Source: Chromatiales bacterium (GTDB lineage Bacteria > Pseudomonadota > Gammaproteobacteria > UBA6429 > Thiohalophilaceae). Taken from it: a DNA stretch of 6,547 nt. The DNA is taken from positions 1 through 6,547 of the forward strand of contig JALTLP010000102.1 of assembly GCA_027001895.1 (NCBI GenBank), read 5' to 3'. Under the pieces are notes generated by a model. That model made no database searches and was not told the origin of the DNA. It worked only from the letters and a program-made list of their open reading frames with translations. Shown here in pieces: positions 1 through 5,593 of the stretch. The translations under genes and the position numbers were made by a program. Each line of letters starts with the position of its first letter. The first letter of the stretch is position 1.

Positions 1-1132
1 CCACCACGTTGTCCAGCATACGAGTAAAGATTTTGACCACTTCGCGGAATTCTTCCCAGTTAAAACTGGCATCTTCGGTAAACGGGTTGGTGACAAACTT
101 GGTTAAGTTAACCGAACCTAATAAGCACGAACCGTAAGGAGGCAATGGCTGTTCGCCGCAGGGATTGGTCGCACGAATATTTTCGCAGAACCAGTTATTG
201 TTCATTTCGTTGACTTTATCTATAAGAATAAAACCCGGCTCGGCAAAGTCGTATGTAGATGTCATGATCATGTCCCACAAACGTTTAGCCTTGATGGTTT
301 TATAAACCTTGCACGCCACCAGACCTTCGTCGTTGACAACATAGCCTTTGGTAACCGGCCATTCGCGCCAGTAAGTTTCCTCTGTGTTTTCAAGGTCAAC
401 TTCGCCCTGTTCGACTTCTTTTTCGGTAACAGGAAAACCTAAACGCCACATGGCATCGTCCTGCACAGCTTTAATAAATTCTTCGGTAATTAATAACGAT
501 AAATTAAACTGACGCAACCGACCGTCTTCACGTTTGGCTTTAATAAATTCCATCACATCGGGGTGACCAATATCGAAAGTAGCCATTTGCGCACCGCGAC
601 GACCACCGGCAGAGGATACGGTAAAACACATTTTGTCGTAGATATCCATAAACGACAATGGCCCGGAGGTATAAGCCCCTGCACCCGAAACATACGCGCC
701 TTTACCGCGTAGTGTTGAAAATTCGTAACCAATACCGCAACCGGCTTTAAGCGTAAGACCGGCTTCATGTACCTTGCCTAAAATATCATCCATTGAGTCT
801 GTTACCGTACCCGAAACCGTACAGTTAATGGTGGAGGTAGCCGGTTTATGTTCCAGCGCGCCGGCATTAGATGTAATCCGCCCAGCAGGAATCGCACCGT
901 GTTGTAATGCCCAGAGGAATTTTTCCTGCCATTGTTTACGCCTGGGCTTTTTTTCGACTTCGGCCAGCGCCCTGGCAACACGGGCATAGGTGTCACTAAT
1001 GTCCTGGTCGACGATTTCGCCATCCTTGCTTTTTAAGCGGTATTTTTTGTCCCATATATCGAGTGAAGCATCTTGAAACGGAATGTTGTGAGTATTTGTT
1101 ATTTTGACGGCTTTCAAGGGTGCGCGGCTCAT
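1..1132 (-). CDS. nrdJ: Adenosylcobalamin-dependent (class II) ribonucleotide reductase, 3'-truncated
   Basis: This enzyme reduces ribonucleotides to deoxyribonucleotides in the cytoplasm, using coenzyme B12 to make the active-site thiyl radical. The window holds the first 377 residues; family members usually run to about 700 or more, so roughly half is missing past the left edge. Visible features: an N-terminal RNR domain, the first redox cysteine C104 in STINCTVSG, a GCGIGYEFSTLRGKGA stretch near 131-146, SSAGGRRGAQMA at 173-184, and the catalytic NPCGEQPLPPYGSC at 323-336. There N323, C325 and E327 match the radical-site Asn/Cys/Glu, and C336 is the second redox cysteine. The 11-residue C325-C336 spacing agrees with that recalled for the Lactobacillus leichmannii enzyme (C408/C419). 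The NPCGEQPL form is typical of class II rather than class I. The ATG at 1132 has GGAGG at 1144-1148, 11 bases upstream. The gene is divergent from hsp20. Confidence 0.95.
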   Translation of the reverse strand, partial: MSRAPLKAVKITNTHNIPFQDASLDIWDKKYRLKSKDGEIVDQDISDTYARVARALAEVEKKPRRKQWQEKFLWALQHGAIPAGRITSNAGALEHKPATSTINCTVSGTVTDSMDDILGKVHEAGLTLKAGCGIGYEFSTLRGKGAYVSGAGAYTSGPLSFMDIYDKMCFTVSSAGGRRGAQMATFDIGHPDVMEFIKAKREDGRLRQFNLSLLITEEFIKAVQDDAMWRLGFPVTEKEVEQGEVDLENTEETYWREWPVTKGYVVNDEGLVACKVYKTIKAKRLWDMIMTSTYDFAEPGFILIDKVNEMNNNWFCENIRATNPCGEQPLPPYGSCLLGSVNLTKFVTNPFTEDASFNWEEFREVVKIFTRMLDNVV

Positions 1133-1237
1133 GGTTTAGGTTTCCTCCGTGTACTACATTGTATGTTTTTGATTTTATTCACTTTAATCGCTAAATCTGG
1201 GGGAGAAATTGCAATCGAGTGGCTAACTTTTTGCTAA

Positions 1238-1253
1238 ACACAACATCTTGTGT
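1238..1253. promoter_or_regulatory. NrdR box (proximal)
   Basis: ACACAACATCTTGTGT has perfect six-base palindromic arms (ACACAA/TTGTGT) and matches the NrdR consensus at 14 of 16 positions, differing only in the centre. A very weak half site (GAGTGG) lies 31 bases away, centre to centre, in 1207-1222. It sits about 106 bases before the nrdJ start codon, just downstream of candidate promoter P1. Confidence 0.6.
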
Positions 1254-1262
1254 GAAGAGGCA

Positions 1263-1291
1263 AACTTACTCCTTCGCAGCGATCACGTCAA
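1263..1291 (-). promoter_or_regulatory. Candidate proximal sigma70 promoter of nrdJ (P1)
   Basis: Minus-strand TTGACG (1291-1286) is followed after 17 bases by TAAGTT (1268-1263). The -35 is good (five of six); the -10 is poor (three of six). A start near 1256 would place the NrdR-like palindrome at 1238-1253 just inside the transcript, and the DnaA-like boxes about 110-145 bases upstream. Confidence 0.4.
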
Positions 1292-1367
1292 CAAATAATT
1301 TAAATAAAATGAAAATAGTTAAGCTATTGTTTTTAAAGGATTTGATGCCTTTTATTTATACTACCTG

Positions 1368-1399
1368 CTATACACAGGGTTATACACAGGCCATCCACA
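1368..1399 (+). promoter_or_regulatory. Three phased DnaA-box-like 9-mers upstream of nrdJ
   Basis: CTATACACA (1368-1376), TTATACACA (1380-1388) and CCATCCACA (1391-1399) lie in the same orientation, 12 and 11 bases apart, so on nearly the same face of the helix. The middle one is a perfect TTATNCACA DnaA box; the first has one mismatch and the third two. In E. coli, DnaA binds boxes upstream of nrdAB and couples its expression to replication. The sites sit between the two candidate nrdJ promoters. An origin is unlikely, as no dnaA/dnaN genes or larger box cluster are present. Confidence 0.5.
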
Positions 1400-1411
1400 G
1401 TGTTAGTACCA

Positions 1412-1427
1412 TCACTATATATTGTGT
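1412..1427. promoter_or_regulatory. NrdR box (distal)
   Basis: TCACTATATATTGTGT matches the NrdR box consensus ACACWATATATWGTGT at 15 of 16 positions. NrdR is the zinc-finger/ATP-cone repressor of ribonucleotide reductase genes and usually binds two boxes about three helical turns apart. A weak partner (9 of 16) may lie at 1442-1457, 30 bases away. The site overlaps the -10 of a minus-strand promoter, so the natural target is nrdJ. Confidence 0.75.
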
Positions 1428-1442
1428 TTCTAATTTAAGCAA
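1414..1442 (-). promoter_or_regulatory. Candidate distal sigma70 promoter of nrdJ (P2)
   Basis: On the minus strand TTGCTT (1442-1437) and TATAGT (1419-1414) are separated by 17 bases. The -10 matches TATAAT at five of six positions; the -35 matches TTGACA at three. The -10 lies inside the NrdR-like box at 1412-1427, a normal place for a repressor site. It would give a leader of roughly 275 bases before nrdJ. Predicted from sequence only. Confidence 0.4.
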
Positions 1443-1510
1443 AATGTAATATTGGCTAAATCTCCGCCTAAAACAGGCCTTTTTGCTGTAAAACCACGAC
1501 TTTAAACCCC

Positions 1511-1537
1511 CTTGAAAAATATAACCCCTACCCCCAT
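1511..1537 (+). promoter_or_regulatory. Sigma32 (RpoH) heat-shock promoter of hsp20
   Basis: CTTGAA (1511-1516), preceded by a run of C, is followed after 15 bases by CCCCAT (1532-1537). This fits the RpoH consensus (CCCTTGAA, 13-17 bases, CCCCAT) almost perfectly. A start near 1545 would give a leader of about 100 bases. The small heat-shock gene directly downstream is the expected kind of target. Confidence 0.85.
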
Positions 1538-1633
1538 AGGGACAAATTTTTTATTTTCAATTCTTGTTTCAAAAAAATTCCACCACATAACACTAGCAAG
1601 CAGTTAATGATTGCAATTTAATTTCAGAATAAA

Positions 1634-1637
1634 GGAG
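1634..1637 (+). promoter_or_regulatory. Shine-Dalgarno site fixing the hsp20 start
   Basis: GGAG within AAAGGAGA, nine bases before the ATG at 1647. An in-frame TTG at 1611 would add twelve residues (MQFNFRIKEKQK) but has no comparable site, so 1647 is preferred. Confidence 0.85.
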
Positions 1638-1646
1638 AAACAAAAA

Positions 1647-2108
1647 ATGAGTTTAGTACGATATCAACCTGGCTATAAACCCTGGAATCAGTTTGACCAG
1701 CTCCGTAACGAGCTGAGCCAGTTTTTTAATACTGGCCGCGACCTCGATGTCGAATCAGCCGCATCAAATGTTGTTACCAGCGACTGGGTTCCTGCGGTAG
1801 ATATAAAAGAAACCAAGAACGAATTTATTTTACATGCCGACATCCCAGGTGTGGATCCTAAAGACATTGATGTGCATATGGAAGACGGCTTACTGACCAT
1901 TAAAGGCCAGCGCGAAACTGAAAAAACAGATGAAAAAGATGGTTACACCCGTGTAGAACGCAGCTATGGCAGTTTTTATCGCCGCTTTAGTATGCCGGAT
2001 ACTGCCGATGCAGATAAAATTAATGCCAAGGCAAGCAACGGTGTATTAAAGATTACCATTCCCAAGCAGGAAAAAGCACTCGCTCGAAAAATTAAAGTAG
2101 AGCACTAA
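1647..2108 (+). CDS. hsp20: Small heat-shock protein, Hsp20/alpha-crystallin family
   Basis: This ATP-independent cytoplasmic holdase binds unfolding proteins and passes them to the DnaK and ClpB machinery. The protein has 153 residues, normal for bacterial class A small heat-shock proteins. A variable N-terminal arm (1-45) carries the hydrophobic, aromatic pattern YKPWNQFDQL. The alpha-crystallin domain runs from about DWVPAVDI (46-53) through ADIPGVDPKDIDV (64-76) to the signature GVLKITIPK (132-140). The C-terminal extension holds the I-X-I/V oligomer-locking motif as IKV (149-151). It is a single-gene unit with its own RpoH-type promoter and a strong terminator. It is divergent from nrdJ, and nothing suggests truncation. 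Confidence 0.96.
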   Translation: MSLVRYQPGYKPWNQFDQLRNELSQFFNTGRDLDVESAASNVVTSDWVPAVDIKETKNEFILHADIPGVDPKDIDVHMEDGLLTIKGQRETEKTDEKDGYTRVERSYGSFYRRFSMPDTADADKINAKASNGVLKITIPKQEKALARKIKVEH

Positions 2109-2124
2109 GCTTACCCCCCCCATG

Positions 2125-2165
2125 AGGGAACAATATCTTCAGGTATTGTTCCCTTTCTTTTTTTT
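2125..2165 (+). terminator. Rho-independent terminator of hsp20
   Basis: A perfect 11-base stem (AGGGAACAATA at 2125-2135, TATTGTTCCCT at 2144-2154) with an eight-base loop is followed by a T-rich tract ending in eight T at 2158-2165. It starts 16 bases after the hsp20 stop codon. Confidence 0.95.
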
Positions 2166-2220
2166 AGTGCCCGTTAGATTCTTTGAATCTTACGGGCACT
2201 TATGCAGCACCACGTGCTGC
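2166..2220. repeat. Two adjacent hairpins after the terminator
   Basis: The first is a long imperfect hairpin: AGTGCCCGT (2166-2174) pairs with ACGGGCACT (2192-2200), and AGATTC (2176-2181) with GAATCT (2185-2190), with one T-T mismatch and a TTT loop. The second is GCAGCAC (2204-2210) and GTGCTGC (2214-2220) around CAC. Neither has a T tract of its own. They look like a REP-type or other intergenic palindrome pair; function unknown. Confidence 0.6.
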
Positions 2221-2356
2221 GAAGGGAGCAACGCGACAGCGAATAGATTCAATGTCATTTCGACCAGAGGGAGAAATCTTGCTTAAAAAACGTTCTCTCA
2301 CTGTTACATTCGGTTAGATAGTCCAGGACAATACCATTTCGAGCCCAATTTATTGG

Positions 2357-2403
2357 GCGCGGCAATCTTGCTGTAAATTTAAAAAACAGATTGCTTCGTC
2401 GCT
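2357..2403 (+). repeat. 47-base direct repeat, copy 1
   Basis: Begins GCGCGGCAATCTTGCTG and ends GATTGCTTCGTCGCT. It matches copy 2 at 46 of 47 positions (G2398 versus A2532). Internally GCAATCT and AGATTGC form an inverted pair around an A/T-rich loop. Confidence 0.9.
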
Positions 2404-2490
2404 CCACTCCTCGCAACGACAAGAAGAGGCATTGCGAGCGCACGGGGCAAAATGCTTTCATATGCTTGTCATTGCGAGCAAACGAAGTGA

Positions 2491-2537
2491 GCGCGGCAAT
2501 CTTGCTGTAAATTTAAAAAACAGATTGCTTCATCGCT
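2491..2537 (+). repeat. 47-base direct repeat, copy 2
   Basis: Second copy, 134 bases after the first. It forms the inner part of a palindromic unit bounded by GTCATTGCG (2468-2476) and CGCAATGAC (2590-2598). Confidence 0.9.
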
Positions 2538-2754
2538 GCGCTTCCTCGATAACATGGTCTCCTCCCCCTTTTAATTCGGCGTCACAATGCGCAATGACAA
2601 AGCAATAAATGTCATTTCTCCCTGCGGTCGAAATGACAATATAAAATTCAACACAGGTAAATAATTATTCACTCTTAAATTTAAAGAACCAATATATAAA
2701 AGCTTAATTTCAGCTTAATATAAAAAAATTATTTTTAATTGCCTTAATTAATTT

Positions 2755-2782
2755 GAAACTTCACTAACAATTCACACTCTAA
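2755..2782 (+). promoter_or_regulatory. SigmaE (RpoE)-type promoter of degQ
   Basis: GAAACTT (2755-2761) and TCTAA (2778-2782) are separated by 16 bases. The RpoE consensus is GGAACTT, about 16 bases, TCTGA or TCAAA, and the spacing equals that recalled for the E. coli degP promoter. A start near 2789 leaves a leader of about 24 bases. An envelope protease is a classic RpoE target. Confidence 0.65.
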
Positions 2783-2812
2783 CGCAGCATTCAATTTGTT
2801 GCAGGTATAAAA

Positions 2813-4237
2813 ATGAAAACAAAAACTCTTTCTATTAATAAATTATTCCAAACTATTTCAGTTGGTCTTTTTGCGGTCGTGTTATTAAGTGCGGCTGTTA
2901 TTAACAACAGTAACGCATCACTACCACTACAGGACAGCCAGGGTAACCCCCTGCCCTCACTTGCCCCGATGTTGCAACGCAGTATGCCCGCAGTTGTAAA
3001 TATTGCCACAACCAGCTTTGTACAGGTGCAACAAAACCCTTTACTCAGTGACCCTTTCTTCCGTCATTTTTTTAATATACCGAACCAGCAACCACAAACC
3101 CGGCGGTCACAAAGTCTCGGCTCCGGCGTAGTCGTAGATGCCGACAATGGTTACATTCTTACTAATAACCACGTCATTGATAAAGCCGATGTTATTAGCG
3201 TTACGTTTAAAAGCGGCCATGTTTTAAAAGCAAAGCTTATCGGAACGGATCCAGCAACAGATATCGCAGTCATACAGGTAAAACCTGAAGCCACACAAAA
3301 GCTTGTTGCACTCGCTTTTGCCGATTCAGATAAACTACGTGTTGGCGACTTTGCCGTTGCTATTGGCAACCCGTTTGGCCTGGGGCAAACCGTCACTTCA
3401 GGCATTATCAGTGCACTCGGTCGAAGTGGCCTGGGTATTGAAGGCTACGAAGACTTTATCCAGACCGATGCGTCAATTAACCCAGGCAATTCCGGCGGGG
3501 CACTGGTTAGTTTAAATGGCAAGTTGATAGGCATTAACACCGCTATTCTTTCCAAGAGTGGCGGTAATGTGGGGATTGGTTTTGCTATACCAATAAATAT
3601 GGCAAAAGTGATTATGCAACAACTGATTGCCCACGGAGAAGTAAAACGTGGCCAGCTAGGTGCACAGGCACAGGATCTTAATCCCGACCTTGCCAAAGCC
3701 TTTGGTATTGATACACATAAATCCACTGCATTTGCTGGCGCGGTTATCACACAGGTGGATGAGAACTCCGCAGCGGCACGCGCCGGGCTTAAAGCCGGTG
3801 ATATTATTATTCGTTTTAATGATAAGCCTATTCGTAACGCCGCTGCTTTACGGAATACAGTCGGACTATTACGCGTCGGCGAACAGGTTCATATGCTGGT
3901 ATTGCGTGAAGGGAAGCAACTTAGCCTGACAGCAAGGGTTGAACAAAACAATCTCAGCCAGGTAAAAGCAAGACATCCCCGTTTACAAGGTGCGGTGTTC
4001 AGTAATATTACCCAGGGCTCACCTCTGTATGGTCGAATACAAGGGGTTATTATTAGTGGTGTTGAACGTGGCAGCCCGGCCTGGCAAGCAGGCTTACGCA
4101 AAGGTGATGTGGTTACCTCGGTTAACCGCCAACCCGTAAGCAATATAAGAATGTTTAACAAGCTGACTCAGTCCGGCAGCACCCTACTGTTAAATATACA
4201 CAGAAAATCCGGTTCGTTATTCCTGTACCTGCAATAA
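2813..4237 (+). CDS. degQ: Periplasmic serine endoprotease, DegQ/MucD type (HtrA family)
   Basis: This protein degrades or refolds damaged proteins in the periplasm. It has 474 residues. A signal peptide covers about 1-36 (hydrophobic core at 17-30, likely cut after SNA at 34-36). The chymotrypsin-like domain carries the full triad: H120 in ILTNNHVI, D150 in ATDIAVIQ, and S227 in NPGNSGGALV. PDZ1 spans about 281-375 (RGQLGAQAQ, then AGLKAGDIII). PDZ2 spans about 391-472 (GVIISGVERGSPAWQAGLRKGDVV). The loop between the N-terminus and the first strands is short, which suits DegQ/MucD better than DegP; two PDZ domains and no membrane anchor argue against DegS. The ATG at 2813 has only a weak AGG (2803-2805) seven bases upstream, but the signal peptide begins exactly there. 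No anti-sigma gene (mucA/rseA) is adjacent. Confidence 0.95.
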   Translation: MKTKTLSINKLFQTISVGLFAVVLLSAAVINNSNASLPLQDSQGNPLPSLAPMLQRSMPAVVNIATTSFVQVQQNPLLSDPFFRHFFNIPNQQPQTRRSQSLGSGVVVDADNGYILTNNHVIDKADVISVTFKSGHVLKAKLIGTDPATDIAVIQVKPEATQKLVALAFADSDKLRVGDFAVAIGNPFGLGQTVTSGIISALGRSGLGIEGYEDFIQTDASINPGNSGGALVSLNGKLIGINTAILSKSGGNVGIGFAIPINMAKVIMQQLIAHGEVKRGQLGAQAQDLNPDLAKAFGIDTHKSTAFAGAVITQVDENSAAARAGLKAGDIIIRFNDKPIRNAAALRNTVGLLRVGEQVHMLVLREGKQLSLTARVEQNNLSQVKARHPRLQGAVFSNITQGSPLYGRIQGVIISGVERGSPAWQAGLRKGDVVTSVNRQPVSNIRMFNKLTQSGSTLLLNIHRKSGSLFLYLQ

Positions 4238-4345
4238 CAAGTCATATAACCCTGTCGGCCCGGTGGTTAAACGCCAGGCCGGCAAAAATTCTTCTGCTTT
4301 ATTGCCTATACTAAAAACCTGTAGGGATAAATTAAGTGGCAGCCA

Positions 4346-4735
4346 ATGGCCAATATTACCGAGCTGAAAAAAATTCTGTATGTTGAAGACGAGGCAGATA
4401 TCCAGGCCATCGCGCAAATTGCGCTCGAAGCCGTTGGCGGCTTTGAAGTGGTGATGGCCAGTAGTTGCAACGAAGCACTGAGAGCACTCGAAAACTTTAG
4501 CCCAGACCTTTTGCTGCTTGATGTGATGATGCCTGAAATAGACGGCCCTACCACCCTGCAAAATATCCGAAAAATAGCTGATTTTTCACAAACCCCCGCT
4601 ATTTTTATGACCGCCAGGGTCATGCCCGACGAAATCAAGGTTTTACGGCAGCAAGGCGCTTTAGATGTTATAGCCAAACCCTTTGACCCAATGGAACTGG
4701 CTAACCAGATCAAACAAATCTGGGAAAATGCATAA
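4346..4735 (+). CDS. Single-domain CheY-like response regulator
   Basis: A stand-alone receiver of 129 residues with no output domain, so it should act by protein contact or in a phosphorelay rather than by binding DNA. Key residues are present: the acidic pair E14/D15 in YVEDE, phospho-acceptor D59 in LLLLDVMMPEIDG, the switch Thr T89 in FMTA, and K111 in AKPFDP. The fold ends at about residue 125, so the protein is nothing but a receiver. It begins 108 bases after degQ on the same strand. The ATG at 4346 lacks a clear Shine-Dalgarno site at normal distance (TAGGGA at 4322-4327 is too far), but in-frame stop TAA at 4328-4330 rules out a longer form. A possible -10 (TATACT, 4307-4312) lacks a good -35. 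The partner kinase is unknown; the hybrid kinase at the right edge is a candidate by position only. Confidence 0.92.
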   Translation: MANITELKKILYVEDEADIQAIAQIALEAVGGFEVVMASSCNEALRALENFSPDLLLLDVMMPEIDGPTTLQNIRKIADFSQTPAIFMTARVMPDEIKVLRQQGALDVIAKPFDPMELANQIKQIWENA

Positions 4736-4821
4736 TATCTTCAAAATTATCGCCGAAATCAGAAAAAATATACATTACTATCAATAGCTTACATTTAACA
4801 TAAATTATTCTTTTGCAAGAC

Positions 4822-4850
4822 TTGATATTATTAATAACTGCATATATATT
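4822..4850 (+). promoter_or_regulatory. Sigma70 promoter of the SOR-like gene
   Basis: TTGATA (4822-4827) and TATATT (4845-4850) are separated by 17 bases; each matches its consensus at five of six positions. A start near 4857 would leave a leader of about 32 bases. This gives the gene its own promoter, apart from the receiver gene 153 bases upstream. Confidence 0.7.
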
Positions 4851-4871
4851 AGTATTAAATAAAATACTAAT
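4848..4871. promoter_or_regulatory. Perfect palindrome overlapping the -10 (likely operator)
   Basis: ATTAGTATT (4848-4856) and AATACTAAT (4863-4871) are perfect inverted nine-base arms around AAATAA. The palindrome covers the end of the -10 and the predicted start site and ends just before the ribosome site, so a bound protein would block transcription. The regulator is not in the window. As an RNA hairpin it would be weak because it is A/U-rich. Confidence 0.55.
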
Positions 4872-4888
4872 TTAGTGAGGTACTACTT

Positions 4889-5338
4889 ATGTCTTTAATT
4901 AAAAACTTTCCATCCGATGGTGTTGTAACAATCAACCGCGTTATCCTGAAACCCGAATATACAATCGACGATTTACAGGAACGCGTTGCTTTTTTATGTG
5001 AAAACGTAAAAACCTACCATTCAGAAACCGGTTTTGTCGGTGGATTTGTCGCCCTGAATACAGGTGCGATTTCTAATGAAGGCTCAACGGTAGGCCAGGC
5101 TGTTGATAGCCCGTTAAAAGATAAAGAAGCCCTTATCGTTACTTTCTGGAAATCTTTTGCAGAACATGAAGAGTCTCATAAGTCTGAAACTTTCCAGCCT
5201 TTGTTCGAAAAAGTTCTCGAACTTTGCGAAAACGGTAACGAAGAAATTGCTTATGACATGATGTGGTCCGGCGCGGCTTACAGTGCTGAAGAAGCAAAAG
5301 CGGCTAAACAAGCTAAAGAACAGTACGCTGCCGCGTAA
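4889..5338 (+). CDS. Half-length, single-domain sulfur oxygenase reductase (SOR)-like protein
   Basis: A protein of 149 residues with no signal peptide or membrane segment, so probably cytoplasmic. I recognise similarity to the N-terminal half of SOR, a non-heme iron enzyme of about 310 residues that disproportionates and oxidises elemental sulfur to sulfite, thiosulfate and sulfide. TFWKSFAEHEESHK (85-98) parallels the SOR stretch TFWKDWKDHEEMH; H93 and H97 fall on iron ligands H86 and H90 (Acidianus numbering, recalled). E118 (or E119) in NEEIAYDMMW matches the third ligand E114, and C37 precedes a shared GFVG (48-51) as catalytic C31 does. The second, C-terminal SOR domain is missing; an Ala/Lys/Glu-rich tail (133-149) ends the protein. 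The start has GAGG (4877-4880) eight bases upstream. A general ferredoxin-like alpha-beta barrel (monooxygenase type) is the alternative; the activity is unproven. Confidence 0.7.
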   Translation: MSLIKNFPSDGVVTINRVILKPEYTIDDLQERVAFLCENVKTYHSETGFVGGFVALNTGAISNEGSTVGQAVDSPLKDKEALIVTFWKSFAEHEESHKSETFQPLFEKVLELCENGNEEIAYDMMWSGAAYSAEEAKAAKQAKEQYAAA

Positions 5339-5362
5339 CAACAAAATTCTGGATTTCCCCCT

Positions 5363-5382
5363 GCTCATGGATGAGCTTTCTT
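5363..5382 (+). terminator. Weak terminator-like hairpin after the SOR-like gene
   Basis: GCTCA (5363-5367) pairs with TGAGC (5372-5376) around TGGA, followed by TTTCTT. The stem is short and the T tract broken, so termination would be inefficient. Confidence 0.3.
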
Positions 5383-5551
5383 CGTGGTTTGATTTTTAAC
5401 CGCCAGGGCGCAGAGGACGCCATGGTTAATATTTTTTATTTACAAGATTGCCGCGCTATCGCTCGCAATGACCTATCCGCTTTTTCTTCGTGCGCTTTGT
5501 GTTCTTCGTGGTTAAATTAATATTTTTTCGCCGTGTCGCCGTGGTTAATAA
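5376..5551. repeat. Degenerate CGTGGTTAA-type intergenic repeats
   Basis: Related units occur at 5376-5390 (ends TTCTTCGTGGTTT), 5416-5430 (GACGCCATGGTTAAT), 5500-5515 (TTCTTCGTGGTTAAA) and 5533-5550 (GTCGCCGTGGTTAAT). They belong to a kind of repeat often seen between proteobacterial genes (recalled, not searched). The 255-base gap between the SOR-like gene and the kinase consists mostly of these and a GTCATTGCG element; I see no gene. Confidence 0.6.
5443..5472 (-). repeat. Third, partial copy of the GTCATTGCGAGC element
   Basis: On the minus strand it reads GTCATTGCGAGC, then GATA, then GCGCGGCAATCTTG. This matches the left part of the unit starting at 2468, except that the middle is shorter. 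Only one arm is present. Confidence 0.8.
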
Positions 5552-5593
5552 TCTATATTAAAATCAAATTATTACCGTAGTCACTTATTAAGA

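Larger units (their letters stand above)
2254..2637. repeat. Nested palindromic intergenic repeat region (MITE-like), no gene
   Basis: The outer arms are inverted 24-mers at 2254-2277 and 2614-2637 (22 of 24 matching), beginning GTCATTTCGACC. Inside are GTCATTGCG-family elements, including an inverted pair at 2468-2476 and 2590-2598 and a 47-base direct repeat present twice. Open frames here are short, follow the repeats and show no protein family, so I see no gene between 2166 and 2812. Elements of this sequence type are scattered between genes in many proteobacteria; that is from general knowledge and was not searched. Confidence 0.75.

Noticed and set aside
1368..1399. Chromosomal or plasmid origin of replication
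   Set aside because: Only three boxes, one of them perfect, with no dnaA, dnaN, rep gene or unwinding element; regulation of nrdJ is simpler.
1133..1407. Cobalamin riboswitch in the long nrdJ leader
   Set aside because: I could not find a convincing B12-box core or conserved helices; class II RNR genes are also not the usual targets.
1219..1449. Possible plus-strand gene in the nrdJ-hsp20 gap
   Set aside because: The frame overlaps the NrdR and DnaA sites, starts with GTG without a good ribosome site, and the protein shows no recognisable pattern.
1466..1484. Terminator-like GCCT/AGGC hairpin with T run
   Set aside because: The stem is only four pairs and there is no gene upstream on that strand to terminate.
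1611..1646. In-frame extension of Hsp20 from a TTG codon
   Set aside because: No ribosome site before 1611, and a clear GGAG sits nine bases before the ATG at 1647.
2255..2461. Open frame on the minus strand in the repeat region
   Set aside because: It is a translation of the palindromic repeats and carries no protein family signal.
4254..4283. Terminator after degQ
   Set aside because: CGGCC and GGCCG can pair, but the hairpin is interrupted by a bulge and is followed by A rather than a T tract.
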